From Pelomyxa schiedti (lineage: Eukaryota > Evosea > Pelobiontida > Pelomyxidae), in assembly GCA_020536535.1 (NCBI GenBank), contig JAHLWZ010000790.1, positions 186,001-250,000 of the forward strand: a DNA stretch of 64,000 nucleotides, written 5' to 3'. Within the stretch, counting starts at the first letter, position 1; each line of letters begins with the position of its first letter. The translations under genes were made by a program, and so were the position numbers. Below the pieces are notes generated by a model that was not told the DNA's origin, did not search any database, and was given only the letters and a program-made list of their open reading frames with translations. Positions 45,587-55,312 of the stretch are shown piece by piece.

Positions 45587-47620
45587 TTAGGAGAAGCTGG
45601 TGGTACCAGAAGAAGGTTCTTTCACATTGCTGCTTGTGTCTATGAAAGTATCTGACAGTAGGTTGTTCACTGTGCTGCTAGTACCAGTACTTGATGTGTC
45701 CTTGTGTGGTTGATGCCATAGGGTGCATGTACCCAGGAGAGAACTTCATCCAGCCCATTTAAAGTTGGGGCTCGGTTCTACATGATTGTTAGGTGGGTGA
45801 CTGGACAGGTGCAAGAAGACATACTGCAAGGCAGTCATAGAAAGTATCTTTGTGAGTCCTTCAGCTTGTTAAAACCTATGGAATAGGAAAAACATAGAAG
45901 AATGAAATTCACTAACATACTTATGAGCACCCACTGGTGTAGCTTCTATTTTGTGTCGCAATGAATGGCTAGACAACCAGTGGCTAAAGTGGCAGCGGCT
46001 TGTATGTTTTATAGCCTGCATGGTTTTTAGGGATTGGGAAGAAATTCGTCATTGCTACTTCTTTGGATAATTTTGGAACTTGTACTAAACCAGCCAATCA
46101 TCAGCGGAAAAATCTAGACTCTTGGGGGGCTGAACTACATCTTCAAATGCTTTCTCCTTTATCTGCTGCACACATTGCTAAAGGCAATCGCGGTTGAACT
46201 CCTCTCATTAAGCCAACGGACTTTTGTATTCTAGGGATATTAAGGGGCAATAGCTAAAATCAACCGAAAACCTACAGGGATCAATCGTTTTATGATGCCC
46301 AATGACTCACTGCTGTTTAAATAGTCTCATTTTGATATATGATCACTGTAGTTCCGTTATCCAAGATCGCAACTACATACATGATTGGAGACCTTAATGC
46401 TGAGAACAAACCTTCTGAATTGCAGGTACAGTTGGATCAAGAGTGTGTTTGTAAACCAGCGCTAATCGATGTGCCATACACCATGTGCATTATACTCCTA
46501 ACTGTCTGTTAACACCCTCCAAAGCACCATCAGCAACATGAAAGTTCTATTCCCTTTGGTATTTCTGAGTAGTTGAAAAAAGTAACATACTTGAACAACT
46601 GCAATTTCTGGGCGGGTGTGAGTTGCTGGCATACAGTCTGGAGTACAGACAGTTCTCCACCTGAAAAAAGTGGGAGCTTCCACAATAGCCAAGAATCTTG
46701 GGTGCAATCATATCAAGACACAGACAGGTTTATTTTGCACCGCAAGTTTTATCTACCCAGATCATACATCAAGGAATATAAGGTTGTTACAAACTTTTTG
46801 ACAAGTCTCTGCAGATTTTTTCAGGATGATAGCTTTTCTTCCTTCTACTTCCACTCGAGGGCCCATAAGTGACAATCATCAGGTCTCATTCTCTAGACAG
46901 TTAATACAAAAAATGGTTGACAATAGTTACCATGACAATAAACTGTAAAATTCTCTCATTGGCTTCCAGTTGCAGCTGTTTTGCATTCACACACAAAGAG
47001 GTTATTGATGTTTGTATAAGAGGAAAACTTTGTGAGTTTGCTGGCCTCTGTGACAGTCATAGTGTCATGTGTAACACTGAGAGGTGGTGTTGAGATTTTG
47101 AGACAGCACGCAATGACAAGGTTGAAGAAGCAGAGGGCACTGGGGTTAAAGACCCGGTTGAAGACGGAGTGGAGGTAGAGGACACCATTGAAGAAGAGCC
47201 TACTGTTTTGAGGAACAGACAATGTTAAAGGAGATGACCCCGTGAGGAACAAGATGATGTCGAGGTAGCAGGAACAATCGGAGTAACAACTAAGGATATT
47301 TGTCTTTGTATTCCGTTGTTTCGGCTTCCTGGTTGTGGGAAAAAGAAAAACGGAAACAAAAAAGGAAACCTACTTCGTTTTTAACAAAAACAGTTCAGTG
47401 CCTGGCAAGACCTGATGTTGATGAGTTGTCGCACGCTGGGCGCTCATGGCACAGCTCACAAAAAGCATTGCTGTTATCACTGGGATCTTTATGAAGTGTT
47501 CCCACACCCACGAATGTTGGTTTTGCATGGATTGTTGTCAGCTGCGCGACACTACACCGACTCAAAGCACTATGGAATCTGCTCACATGTTTCTCTGAAA
47601 AAGGAAACGGACTCCTCGTA
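45587..47620 (-). CDS. Multi-exon protein of unknown function
   Basis: Joining frames on the minus strand gives a consistent chain. A possible first visible exon contains AFCELCHERPACDNSSTSG (about 47450-47405), spliced in phase to SRNNGIQRQISLVVTP, then a Ser/Thr-rich part, then LCVNAKQLQLEANERILQF (near 46950). Further down come LSVLQTVCQQLTPAQKLQLF (about 46660-46600), LGIIKRLIPVGFRLILAIAP (about 46300-46240), ADDWLVQVPKLSKEVAM and FFPIPKNHAGYKTYKPL (about 46110-46000), and finally NGLDEVLSW and a Ser/Thr tail ending in TAA at 45587-45589. I do not recognise the family. The 5' end is uncertain and may extend under the small plus-strand gene at 47753. Some frame joins between 46500 and 46900 are ambiguous. 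Confidence 0.4.
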
Positions 47621-47752
47621 AACCCAGGAAGACAGCCTCCGGAAATACCCGGGAAGTAATAACAACGCTCTCCCGGCCAACACTGCACAGAATTATGTAC
47701 CCGAGTACAAGGTGAAAGAAAAATTGGACTGATCAGCGAGGGAAAAAACCAG

Positions 47753-48019
47753 ATGGAGGCGGTCATACAGATGGTGAGTCGCATGTGGAGATCGTTGCTT
47801 GTTGTTGGTGTCTTTGTCATTGCAAGATATCTTGTGTATCCAAGGCTGTTCCCGGAACACAGAGAAGCGCACCCAGAAACAAGCGACAAGCACGACGACA
47901 CCAAAGAGCACACAACCATTTTCCAGAGACACAGCTCCATCCAAAAGGTACCTAACACCAAAAGGAGAGCGTCACCTGATGTTGATCACGCTTCAACTAC
48001 CAAAAGGAAGACCCTTTAG
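47753..48019 (+). CDS. Small single-TM protein, function unknown
   Basis: From the ATG at 47753, 88 residues: a short amphipathic start, one TM segment (WRSLLVVGVFVIARYLVY), then a charged, basic tail (KRRASPDVDH) to TAG at 48017-48019. Upstream, an exon encoding NTAQNYVPEYK could be spliced in phase to the ATG codon (GTGAAAG donor near 47715), so this may be the last exon of a longer membrane protein. No family is recognised. Confidence 0.45.
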   Translation: MEAVIQMVSRMWRSLLVVGVFVIARYLVYPRLFPEHREAHPETSDKHDDTKEHTTIFQRHSSIQKVPNTKRRASPDVDHASTTKRKTL

Positions 48020-48087
48020 TGTCCCTTAAAAGAACCCACCCAGATCAAACCTGATCGCAATAAATAAAAAACAAAAAGCGCAGCCGA

Positions 48088-48762
48088 ATGTTTTCCGTCC
48101 GTTTGTGCCGTGGTGCCGCTTGGGAATTCGAAGGGGTATTGGCTCTACAGCGTGCCAATTTCAGCCACAACCTGTCCTGTTCCGAGGCAACCTCCGAGGG
48201 TTTCGTTACAGTCCAGTACACTCCCGAAAAGCTCGCCCAGCTGCACGCCCTGTGCCCCAGTGTGATTGCAGTCACATCAACAACAACAAACACCACGCTC
48301 CCATCATCGTTGGAATCGCCGCAACAGCCCTCGGCGTCGTCGACAACATCGGCGGCACAGGAGAGGATTGTGGGATATGCGCTGGTGATGCACCCAAAGT
48401 GCGGGTCCGTGGCCCCGGTTTTGGCACCGATGTTCAAGCTGCTGGAGACTCTATCGTATAAGGGCCGGCCCCTCACCGATTACCGGTACTACATTATGGG
48501 CCAGGTGTGCGTGGACAAGGCCTGGCGCAAACGGGGCGTCTTCAGGGCCATGTACGCCATGCACCGCGCGGAATACGGCAAGTCATCAACACCAACACCA
48601 ACAGAGAGACCGTATGGAGAGTGGGACTTGTGCGTGACCGAAGTGGCCACCCGAAACAAGAGATCGATGGACGCACACTCGGCGGTTGGATTTGTGGAGT
48701 TGCACAGGTACAGAGACGAGACTGACGACTGGTCCCTGATCGCCCTCGACTTGCGGGTGTGA
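48088..48762 (+). CDS. GNAT-family N-acetyltransferase, intronless
   Basis: A 224-codon uninterrupted frame encodes a GCN5-related acetyltransferase. Residues 90-140 give the core strand with IVGYALVMHP; QVCVDKAWRKRGVFRAMY around residue 145 is the acetyl-CoA-binding motif A (V-x-x-x-x-R-x-x-G variant, here RKRGV), and CVTEVATRNKRSMDAHSAVG near 185 is motif B with a typical N-x-x-S/A-x-x-x-Y/H-x-x-x-G-F layout. GFVELHRYRD follows. The acceptor substrate is unknown. It has no introns, unlike most neighbours, so late acquisition or retroposition is possible, but codon use does not look foreign by eye. Confidence 0.75.
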   Translation: MFSVRLCRGAAWEFEGVLALQRANFSHNLSCSEATSEGFVTVQYTPEKLAQLHALCPSVIAVTSTTTNTTLPSSLESPQQPSASSTTSAAQERIVGYALVMHPKCGSVAPVLAPMFKLLETLSYKGRPLTDYRYYIMGQVCVDKAWRKRGVFRAMYAMHRAEYGKSSTPTPTERPYGEWDLCVTEVATRNKRSMDAHSAVGFVELHRYRDETDDWSLIALDLRV

Positions 48763-48792
48763 CACCACACAAGAACACGATAAAGAAAAAAA

Positions 48793-49284
48793 ATGGTGGG
48801 CAAGTTAGCCGCAGAGTGAGTAACTTGGATTCCCCGAAAAAGGGAAGTTTAAATCTAGTAGATTTGCCCTATTCCTTACATTCGACCCGACTAATCTCAC
48901 AAATCATATTTTTCCTCACCAATAGAGCACCCTTCACTCACACCCTTTCAGCAACGCAATGCCTCAGAGGTGGTGGCCCAAGACGCCCAAACATTCTGGC
49001 GAACTTTCCTGGCCGTCAGGAAAAAAACAACAAACCTGGAAACTAGGAAAGGAAACCTTAACGCAAAAAAAAACGTAAACGCCATTGGGCTCAACCGCAC
49101 GTGAGTGCATCAAATACCCACCAAGAAAAATGTATGTCTTTTTTCACTCTCTTCGTTTGACCTTCGCCACAACGATAGTCTCGTAATCCCATTCCTGGGT
49201 TTTTTTTTCCCTCTCCAGGAATGTAGTACGCACACCGCTTCCCTTCTCACTAAGCGATGAGCCCCTAACTTTCATATTTTTATA
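48793..49284 (+). CDS. Small possible gene, two or three exons
   Basis: The sequence MVGKLAA at 48793 meets a GTGAGT donor. After an acceptor near 48925, an open stretch encodes SEVVAQDAQTFWRTFLAVRK and reaches GLNRT, then another GTGAGT/CAG intron (about 49101-49219) leads to NVVRTPLPFSLSDEPLTF and TAA at about 49282-49284. The frame across the first intron does not join cleanly, so the start is unsure. The product would be about 85 residues with no recognised family. Confidence 0.3.
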
Positions 49285-49642
49285 ACAGAATTAACTTATT
49301 ATGGCTACTACGCAGTCGTCAGACGGTACTACTACAAGTACCACAACCCCCGACACGGAACGGGAAACAGGTTCCTCCCCACAATGAAATTCACTTCCCT
49401 TCTCATCCACTTACTCTCACCAGCACAGTCGCTGACCCCAACAAACCTGACAATGTTTTCACCTGGCCCTTCCACGGAGCTGCCGCAAGTAATCTATCTT
49501 ATCGTAACACCTGACGAGTCCTCTGGTCTTTTAAAAGACTAAGGATTGTAATGTATTATTATTAACAATGTGTGGCGAGGGTACGCAACCCTCGCCACAA
49601 TGTATCCAAGTAAACTTTTTTTTTTTTTTTTTTTTTTAAAAA
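49285..49642. other. Spacer with a weak two-exon reading frame
   Basis: An ATG at 49301 begins MATTQSSDGTTTSTTTPD and could splice at about 49370 to TVADPNKPDNVFTWPFHG, ending near 49514. This would be a protein of about 55 residues. It is not supported by any family and might instead be untranslated sequence of a neighbour. A 21-nt T run (about 49617-49637) sits just upstream of the next gene. Confidence 0.2.
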
Positions 49643-50101
49643 ATGCCTGGAACCGTAGACTACTTTGGGCAGGGACCCACTATTATGCGACCCTTCTTCG
49701 TCTCTCTCTTTGCTTCGTTGGCTTTGACTTGGCTGCTGGGGGCGCGGCTGAGTGAGACATCACCGTTTTCTGTTGTTGGGACCTGGCTGGGCCTCTTGCT
49801 TATTGCCTGCGGGGCTCCGCTGTGGCTCAGTGCCATTGTGCTACTTGTGAGGGCTGTGAATGCAGGCAGGCTGGAGACCAGAGGCCCCTATGCCCTCTGT
49901 GCTAACCCTATCTATGTCTTCTGTGCGGTAACCGTTGCTGGCGTGTGCTTGGCGCTGAGGGCTCCTCTAGTCCTGGTGGCTCCGGCTGTGCTGCTGTATG
50001 GTGTTAGGCGTGATGCGTGGAGGGAGGCTGTTGTGTTGGAGAAGACATTTGGTGACAAGTACAGGGCTTACAGGGCGAACTTGCTGTGCTCTTGGCTGTG
50101 A
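49643..50101 (+). CDS. Isoprenylcysteine carboxyl methyltransferase-like membrane protein
   Basis: A 152-residue intronless frame with four to five hydrophobic segments (FFVSLFASLALTWLLGA, WLGLLLIACGAPLWLSAIVL, FCAVTVAGVCLALRAPLVLV). GRLETRGPYALCANPIY is the RHPxY-type motif of the ICMT/PEMT family, with Pro-Ile-Tyr retained and the His replaced by Ala-Asn, and EKTFGDKYRAYR is the conserved C-terminal E...F...Y..Y motif that completes the SAM pocket. The family transfers a methyl group from SAM to small or lipidated substrates in membranes. Short length and lack of introns resemble bacterial members. Substrate is unknown; the loss of the His lowers confidence in activity. Confidence 0.7.
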   Translation: MPGTVDYFGQGPTIMRPFFVSLFASLALTWLLGARLSETSPFSVVGTWLGLLLIACGAPLWLSAIVLLVRAVNAGRLETRGPYALCANPIYVFCAVTVAGVCLALRAPLVLVAPAVLLYGVRRDAWREAVVLEKTFGDKYRAYRANLLCSWL

Positions 50102-50261
50102 ACCATATTTGTTTAGTGAAGAGGAAACGAAACGCAACAACAGTAAAAAAAAAAAAAAAAAAGAAGAACCAATTTACACATAGTGGCAGTAAGAGTACAA
50201 ACTTTTTTTTTTATGTTTTTTGTGGGAGGGTTTACATAGTATTGGTACACTTACTCGGCCA

Positions 50262-53200
50262 CTAGAGGCTGTCTGGGTGGCGGGTTGCAGCTGTTCTAAC
50301 TTCGAATGTAGGAGCACTTGGGTCTACATCTTTTCTTGCATCGTTGTGGATTTCCAAGATTCGCGCTTCAATTTCTTTGAAACCTGCAAGAAACAGTGAG
50401 AACGCAGAAAAAATATAGGAGAGGTGTTAACCAGGTCTATTTGATGGCTCATGTGCCCAGCAGTCGGTAATCAGTGCGGCGCACTTCGCAGGGCAGTCAG
50501 GTGGTATTGGTCTTCTCTGTGTTTACAAGAAATAAATAAATACAAAAACCAATTAGAGACACACGTTCCCCTCGAGTACATATTGAGAGACCTCTGTTGT
50601 AGGGTTATATGGAGAATTTGAACTGCGGGATTACGGAAAAAAGTTTTGAAGGTCTGAAGTGGGTAAGCTGTTTGCTCTGTGTATAACTCGTACAATGCAA
50701 TAGCATAGCTTTAATAATGTGAACACTTATCCGGCGCACGTTTTTACCTGAATACATCACAGGATTGGTTATAGACACCTTCGGCTGCTGGAATGAAGAG
50801 TTCAGGAGCGTGGTACATTATTGTACCAATTCCTAAGGTATACCTGCAGTAAAAGTCAAATGGCGACAAAGAAAAATAATATCCTACAGAACTTATTTGA
50901 TTCAGTTTCGTTTATCTCTCTCGTGGTGCCAAAATCTAGAATCAAGTAGGAAACAATCAGGGAAAAGCGTATCAGGTAACCTGTAATTTTACAGTTTACA
51001 GGGGCATCCAACAGCAGAGAAGTGACCAAGAGATTATCTGACTAAATTTTAAATGTAAAAATGGGGCAAGAAAGGCTTGCCTGGCTTGAAATCTCGATGT
51101 ATAATTCCGTTGCTGTGCAAATAGTTCATCCCTGCGGGGTCAATCACATCAATGACCCAGCATAACACTTATACCTTTGGCGGCATCTAGGGCCATTTTA
51201 AATCTCAAGCACAGACACAAGTGGTATTTATGCAGAGTAGAAGCTAAACTACCATATTCACAAAATTCCTGTTATTATTATCTATTTGTAAGAGAATCGT
51301 GGGAAGTGAAAGTACTGTTACGATGCAGTATTTTCCAGGCGTTACAACGGCACCTGAACTGGGGTTATGTTGTCACATAAGAATAGGGTAATGCACCGAG
51401 AAAATTTATGCAGTATGTGGATCTAATATCTTCCATCATGCGAATTTCTCTTTTGAACTCAGCAAGGGAAACATCATCAAGATCCTGGTACTTCAGAACC
51501 TTTTAAGGTTAAGAAGTTGTTACAAACTCTTGCAAAACACCTTTACTGCCACATCCGTGCCTCTCCAAGTTCCTGGAGACAAATAAGAATACTAATGAAA
51601 GTAACGCAACCTTTGTATACAACGCCATAACCACCATCCCCAATGGGTGGGAGCTTAACTTCTAGTTCATCATAATCTAGACGGGTTGAAAGTTTGCTAT
51701 CTACATGTCCACATAAAAATTTGTGAACAGTCTCGCCATCATTGTCTTTTGGAGTTAGTGATAACTAAACTGAGTACTCAGTAACCTGTAGTCTCAACCC
51801 GCACTTGCAGCTGTGCCTTGGTGGTGCAATGAAAATTTAAATAGATTGTAAACGTAGAGCTTTCATGCTGGGTGGGTACTAAGTCCAATTGCTTTAGAAT
51901 GTTTCTTATACCGGCTTAAGAGAACCAGACTGTGGTTCAAACCACAGATCAAATTTTTCGGATGGCTCATGTCGCAGGCGGTATTGCAAGACATTCGCCG
52001 AGGTGTTGGTTATCTCAATTATCTCATTTATTGTCTGTTCCATAGGTGCCTTGACCCCCGAAAGGCCAAACGTGAGGGTCTCTACAGACAAAGAAAGAGG
52101 AAAATGTTCAACAAGTCTGAAGTGGTGGTTGTTAGCTTGTAGTGAGTGCTGAATACTTGCCTTGACTCTTCCGAATTGATAAGCAGCAAGCGGCTTTCCT
52201 CAGGCTTCTTATGAACTCTTGAAGACTTATTAAATTAAGATGTACGGAATGGTGCACACTTTATTCTGACAACTACAATGGTCACAGTCACTGCAACGCA
52301 AATTAAGATAACCAAAATGAGTGAGACAACAAAAATTTCAGCCTTTGGAACACCTTTTGTTTTATTTATTTTTTAAGAAGAGGTGCAAGAGAACGTACAC
52401 TCATTTTGTAGCCAATCCAGCTGCGAAAACGTCACATTGCATACCTGATGGCAATCAACTTTACTTTGCTCTCCATCTGAGTAACATTTCTCATCGATGT
52501 AGCATGAATCACCCTGTACGCAGGAACATAACGCGCCTTCCCTACTTTCGTTGCACTGGCAAGGACCAATAGGTCCACATTCAACACAATTTGAGGAAAG
52601 ATCACTGGAAAGTTGAATGATAAAGAAGCAGTTGTTGCTACATTACCATGAACTAACTGTTAATAAATAATCGACGAGGGTTGAAGAAATATTCCCTTGG
52701 ATTAAGTTGGATGAGACTAGGCTGTGGTGTGTGAGTAGTTCAGAATGGGTGAAGAATATAGTACAATGATGACAAGACTGTCAGTTGAACAAGAGTTGAG
52801 GGGATGGTACTTGATATCTCGTTTTCTCGAAGGTTACTATATTTTTGTTTCAACATAGTCAATTATTAAGCTTCACAAGTACATTGTTTGAAGGGTGCTA
52901 ATTAGGCCAAATTCCTCAGGGATTGCCCCATGGAGGTTGTTGTTAGAGAAGTCTCTACTAAGGTGTCATCATAAATGAGTGGGAAAGGGGAAGAACATGG
53001 CCTCTAAAGCAGGCATTTTACCCAGTGTGGTGGGAATAGATCCTTCCAAGAAGTTAACTGATAAGTTTCTGGAAAGAAATTGAGTGAGCCTACGATGGGA
53101 GGAAGAATACATAGAAAACAGATTTTCAAGGTCACCAATTGAATCTGGAATAGACCCTTCAAGATGGTTGGAATTGAGATCCCTAGTTTGCTTAAGTTGT

Positions 53201-55043
53201 TGATGCCAAGAGAACAGAACGGAGGTAGTACAAATATTGTAGAGAGCTAAGAAATGAAATCGATGCGGGAATAGTCCCAGACAATTCATTTTCGTACAAA
53301 TGCCTAGGAATGCAATTAAGAACAGCACACTATAAATGAGGGTACAAAGCAGTCATGAGTGATGATGTGAACTCTGGGATGGTCCCAGACAACTGGTTAA
53401 TTGACAGGTCTCTGCGCAGGGGAGAAAAATGAGAGTGTTAGCCCTCTAAAGCACTGGCTTTTCAACTACATATATTGAATCAGGGACAAATTTCCAAGGT
53501 GCACTGGAATGGACCCACTCAACTTATTGGAAGATAAATCCCTAATAATAACATGAGGGAAAGCAATATGACTTCCACAGATTACAGAAATATTAAGAAC
53601 TCTTTTCCTAAAGAGGGTGGAATTTCCCCACTCAGCTGATTTTGTGAAAGATCCCTTGCAAATGTAAGTAGTCAAGAGATTAAAAAGAACCTTACAGGAA
53701 ACTGATGTATTGAAGGTCATTGAAGGAGAAAGGGATAGGCCCGGTCAGACTATTCTCTGCTAAATTTCTAACCATTATTTCTTGAAGTCAATAAAAAGGA
53801 TATCTTCAAGTGCAAAGGCCATTACAATGCAAACAGTTCATCAATGTCCCCCATTTCAGGGGGAATAGTGCCGGAAAATTGATTGTGACTTAAGTCCCTA
53901 TATTCATGTGAAAAAACAGTGAGTTAGGGTACGTGCTTACACATCTTGCAAGGAATGAGGATTTGCAATATTAGATGGAATTTGTCCTGAAAACCGGTTA
54001 TCCTGCAAATAAATAAGTACTGGTTATAGTAGTTTGTTTTTTGAGTTGCCTGAAGATACAGGGCTTGGATAGGTGAGGCCTCAAAGTTTGGTAAATTCCC
54101 AGACAGTTGATTGGAGGAAAAATCCCTTTGGTAGTCATTAAGAAAAAAATTTTCTGATCTACAACTCACATGTATGTGATATCTAAAAGTTTTCTCAAAG
54201 TATCTGGAAGAAGCCCCTGCAATTGATTTTTTGATAGATCACTAATCATTTTATTTAAAAGTTTGACAAAGAAGAAAATTGCAGTGAGTAAATGGGGAAA
54301 AAAAAGACCTTGGGCATACAGATAAGTTAGTGTTGTGAGGCTGCCAATTGACTGAGGGATAGCACCAGAAAAATAGTTTTCAGAGAGGTCTCTGCAGAGA
54401 AGAAGTGGAGGTGTGATGTGATCGAATAGATTGGTACATACAAAATAAGAAGAGAAGGCATGAGCCCAATTGATGAGGGAATAGCACCCGAGAAATAGTT
54501 ACCATTCATCCAGCTGTGAGGATTTAGTGCACAGAAGGAGACAAGGGTGAAGTGGGGTGAACATTTCATTAAGGTAGGCCATAGACCCAATTGAAGCTGG
54601 CAATGTACCTTCCACAAGGGTGACAGAGAAATCCCTTGTAAACACATTGAATGACAGGGGAAAGGAATGTGCAAATTACATAGACTGAAGGTAGCAGAGC
54701 CGAACCACACACTCAGGGAATAAAGAATAAAGCAGAGTGCCTTTCAAAATCCTGATACCTCAATCACCACTACAACACCAACAAGGAGGGAAAAAAAAAA
54801 AAGATACAATTTCTGCACATGATCCTCCTCCTCAACGTCAGTGTAACAAGTGATCCCCTCCAGGGGTTGTTCGCACGGCAGCGAGAAATTGCACGGATTT
54901 GTTCTCCACAAACCGCTGTACATCGTATACATCTCGCACAGCACTTCCACTTCTTCATCGAATGTGCATTCCGGAGCACCACAAGCCAGATCTGACAATG
55001 AAACAGCGACAACTACGACAGCCGCAAACAACGACACATTCAT
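50262..55043 (-). CDS. LRR receptor-like kinase with MSP-like segment (paralogue of 24927-28963)
   Basis: From the ATG at 55043 a signal peptide (LFAAVVVVAVSLSDLACG) is followed by an LRR cap with CNFSLPCEQPLEGITC. About ten LRRs follow, one per exon, such as SSNKLSGSIPVHLGNLS, SSNQLSGNLPNFE and NHLEGSIPDSIGDLENL. Then comes a Cys-rich stretch (52600-52400), a TM segment near 52300-52250 and the MSP-like segment (TFGLSGVKAPMEQ to FEPQSGSLKPV, 52080-51910). The kinase has PPIGDGGYGVVYKG, DLDDVSLAEFKREIRMM, GMNYLHSNGIIHRDFKP and ends in IEARILEIHND, with stop TAG at 50262-50264. The catalytic loop is HRDFKP, normal for this group. The domain order equals that of the other receptor kinase; an ATG at 55070 in frame is a second possible start. 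Confidence 0.75.
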
Positions 55044-55312
55044 TGCCCCGGTATAACGGTCCCACGTCAACCACCGCTCTTTCGTCGTTCAATTTAAATG
55101 CCCAGATCCGAGAAAGTGGCGATTGATTGATCGAATCTCGTTTTTGTTTTTTGGGGACTCGAACCAAAAGGATCCAAGAAGTGCTTCGGCATTTAGGAAG
55201 GAATTAATTACGCAGTCATGGGTTCTTGGGAGTTGTGGGGGAAGGGTACTTTGGTATTTTTTTTTTTTTGTTGTTGTTTGCACAAATAACCAAATTACAT
55301 TGGTGGGTGGTG

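Noticed and set aside
46500-46710. FAM69/DIPK-like kinase segment (ILGYCGSSHFFQVEN)
   Set aside because: This frame does not connect to other kinase motifs; the adjacent frame (LSVLQTVCQQLTPAQ) joins better with its neighbours.
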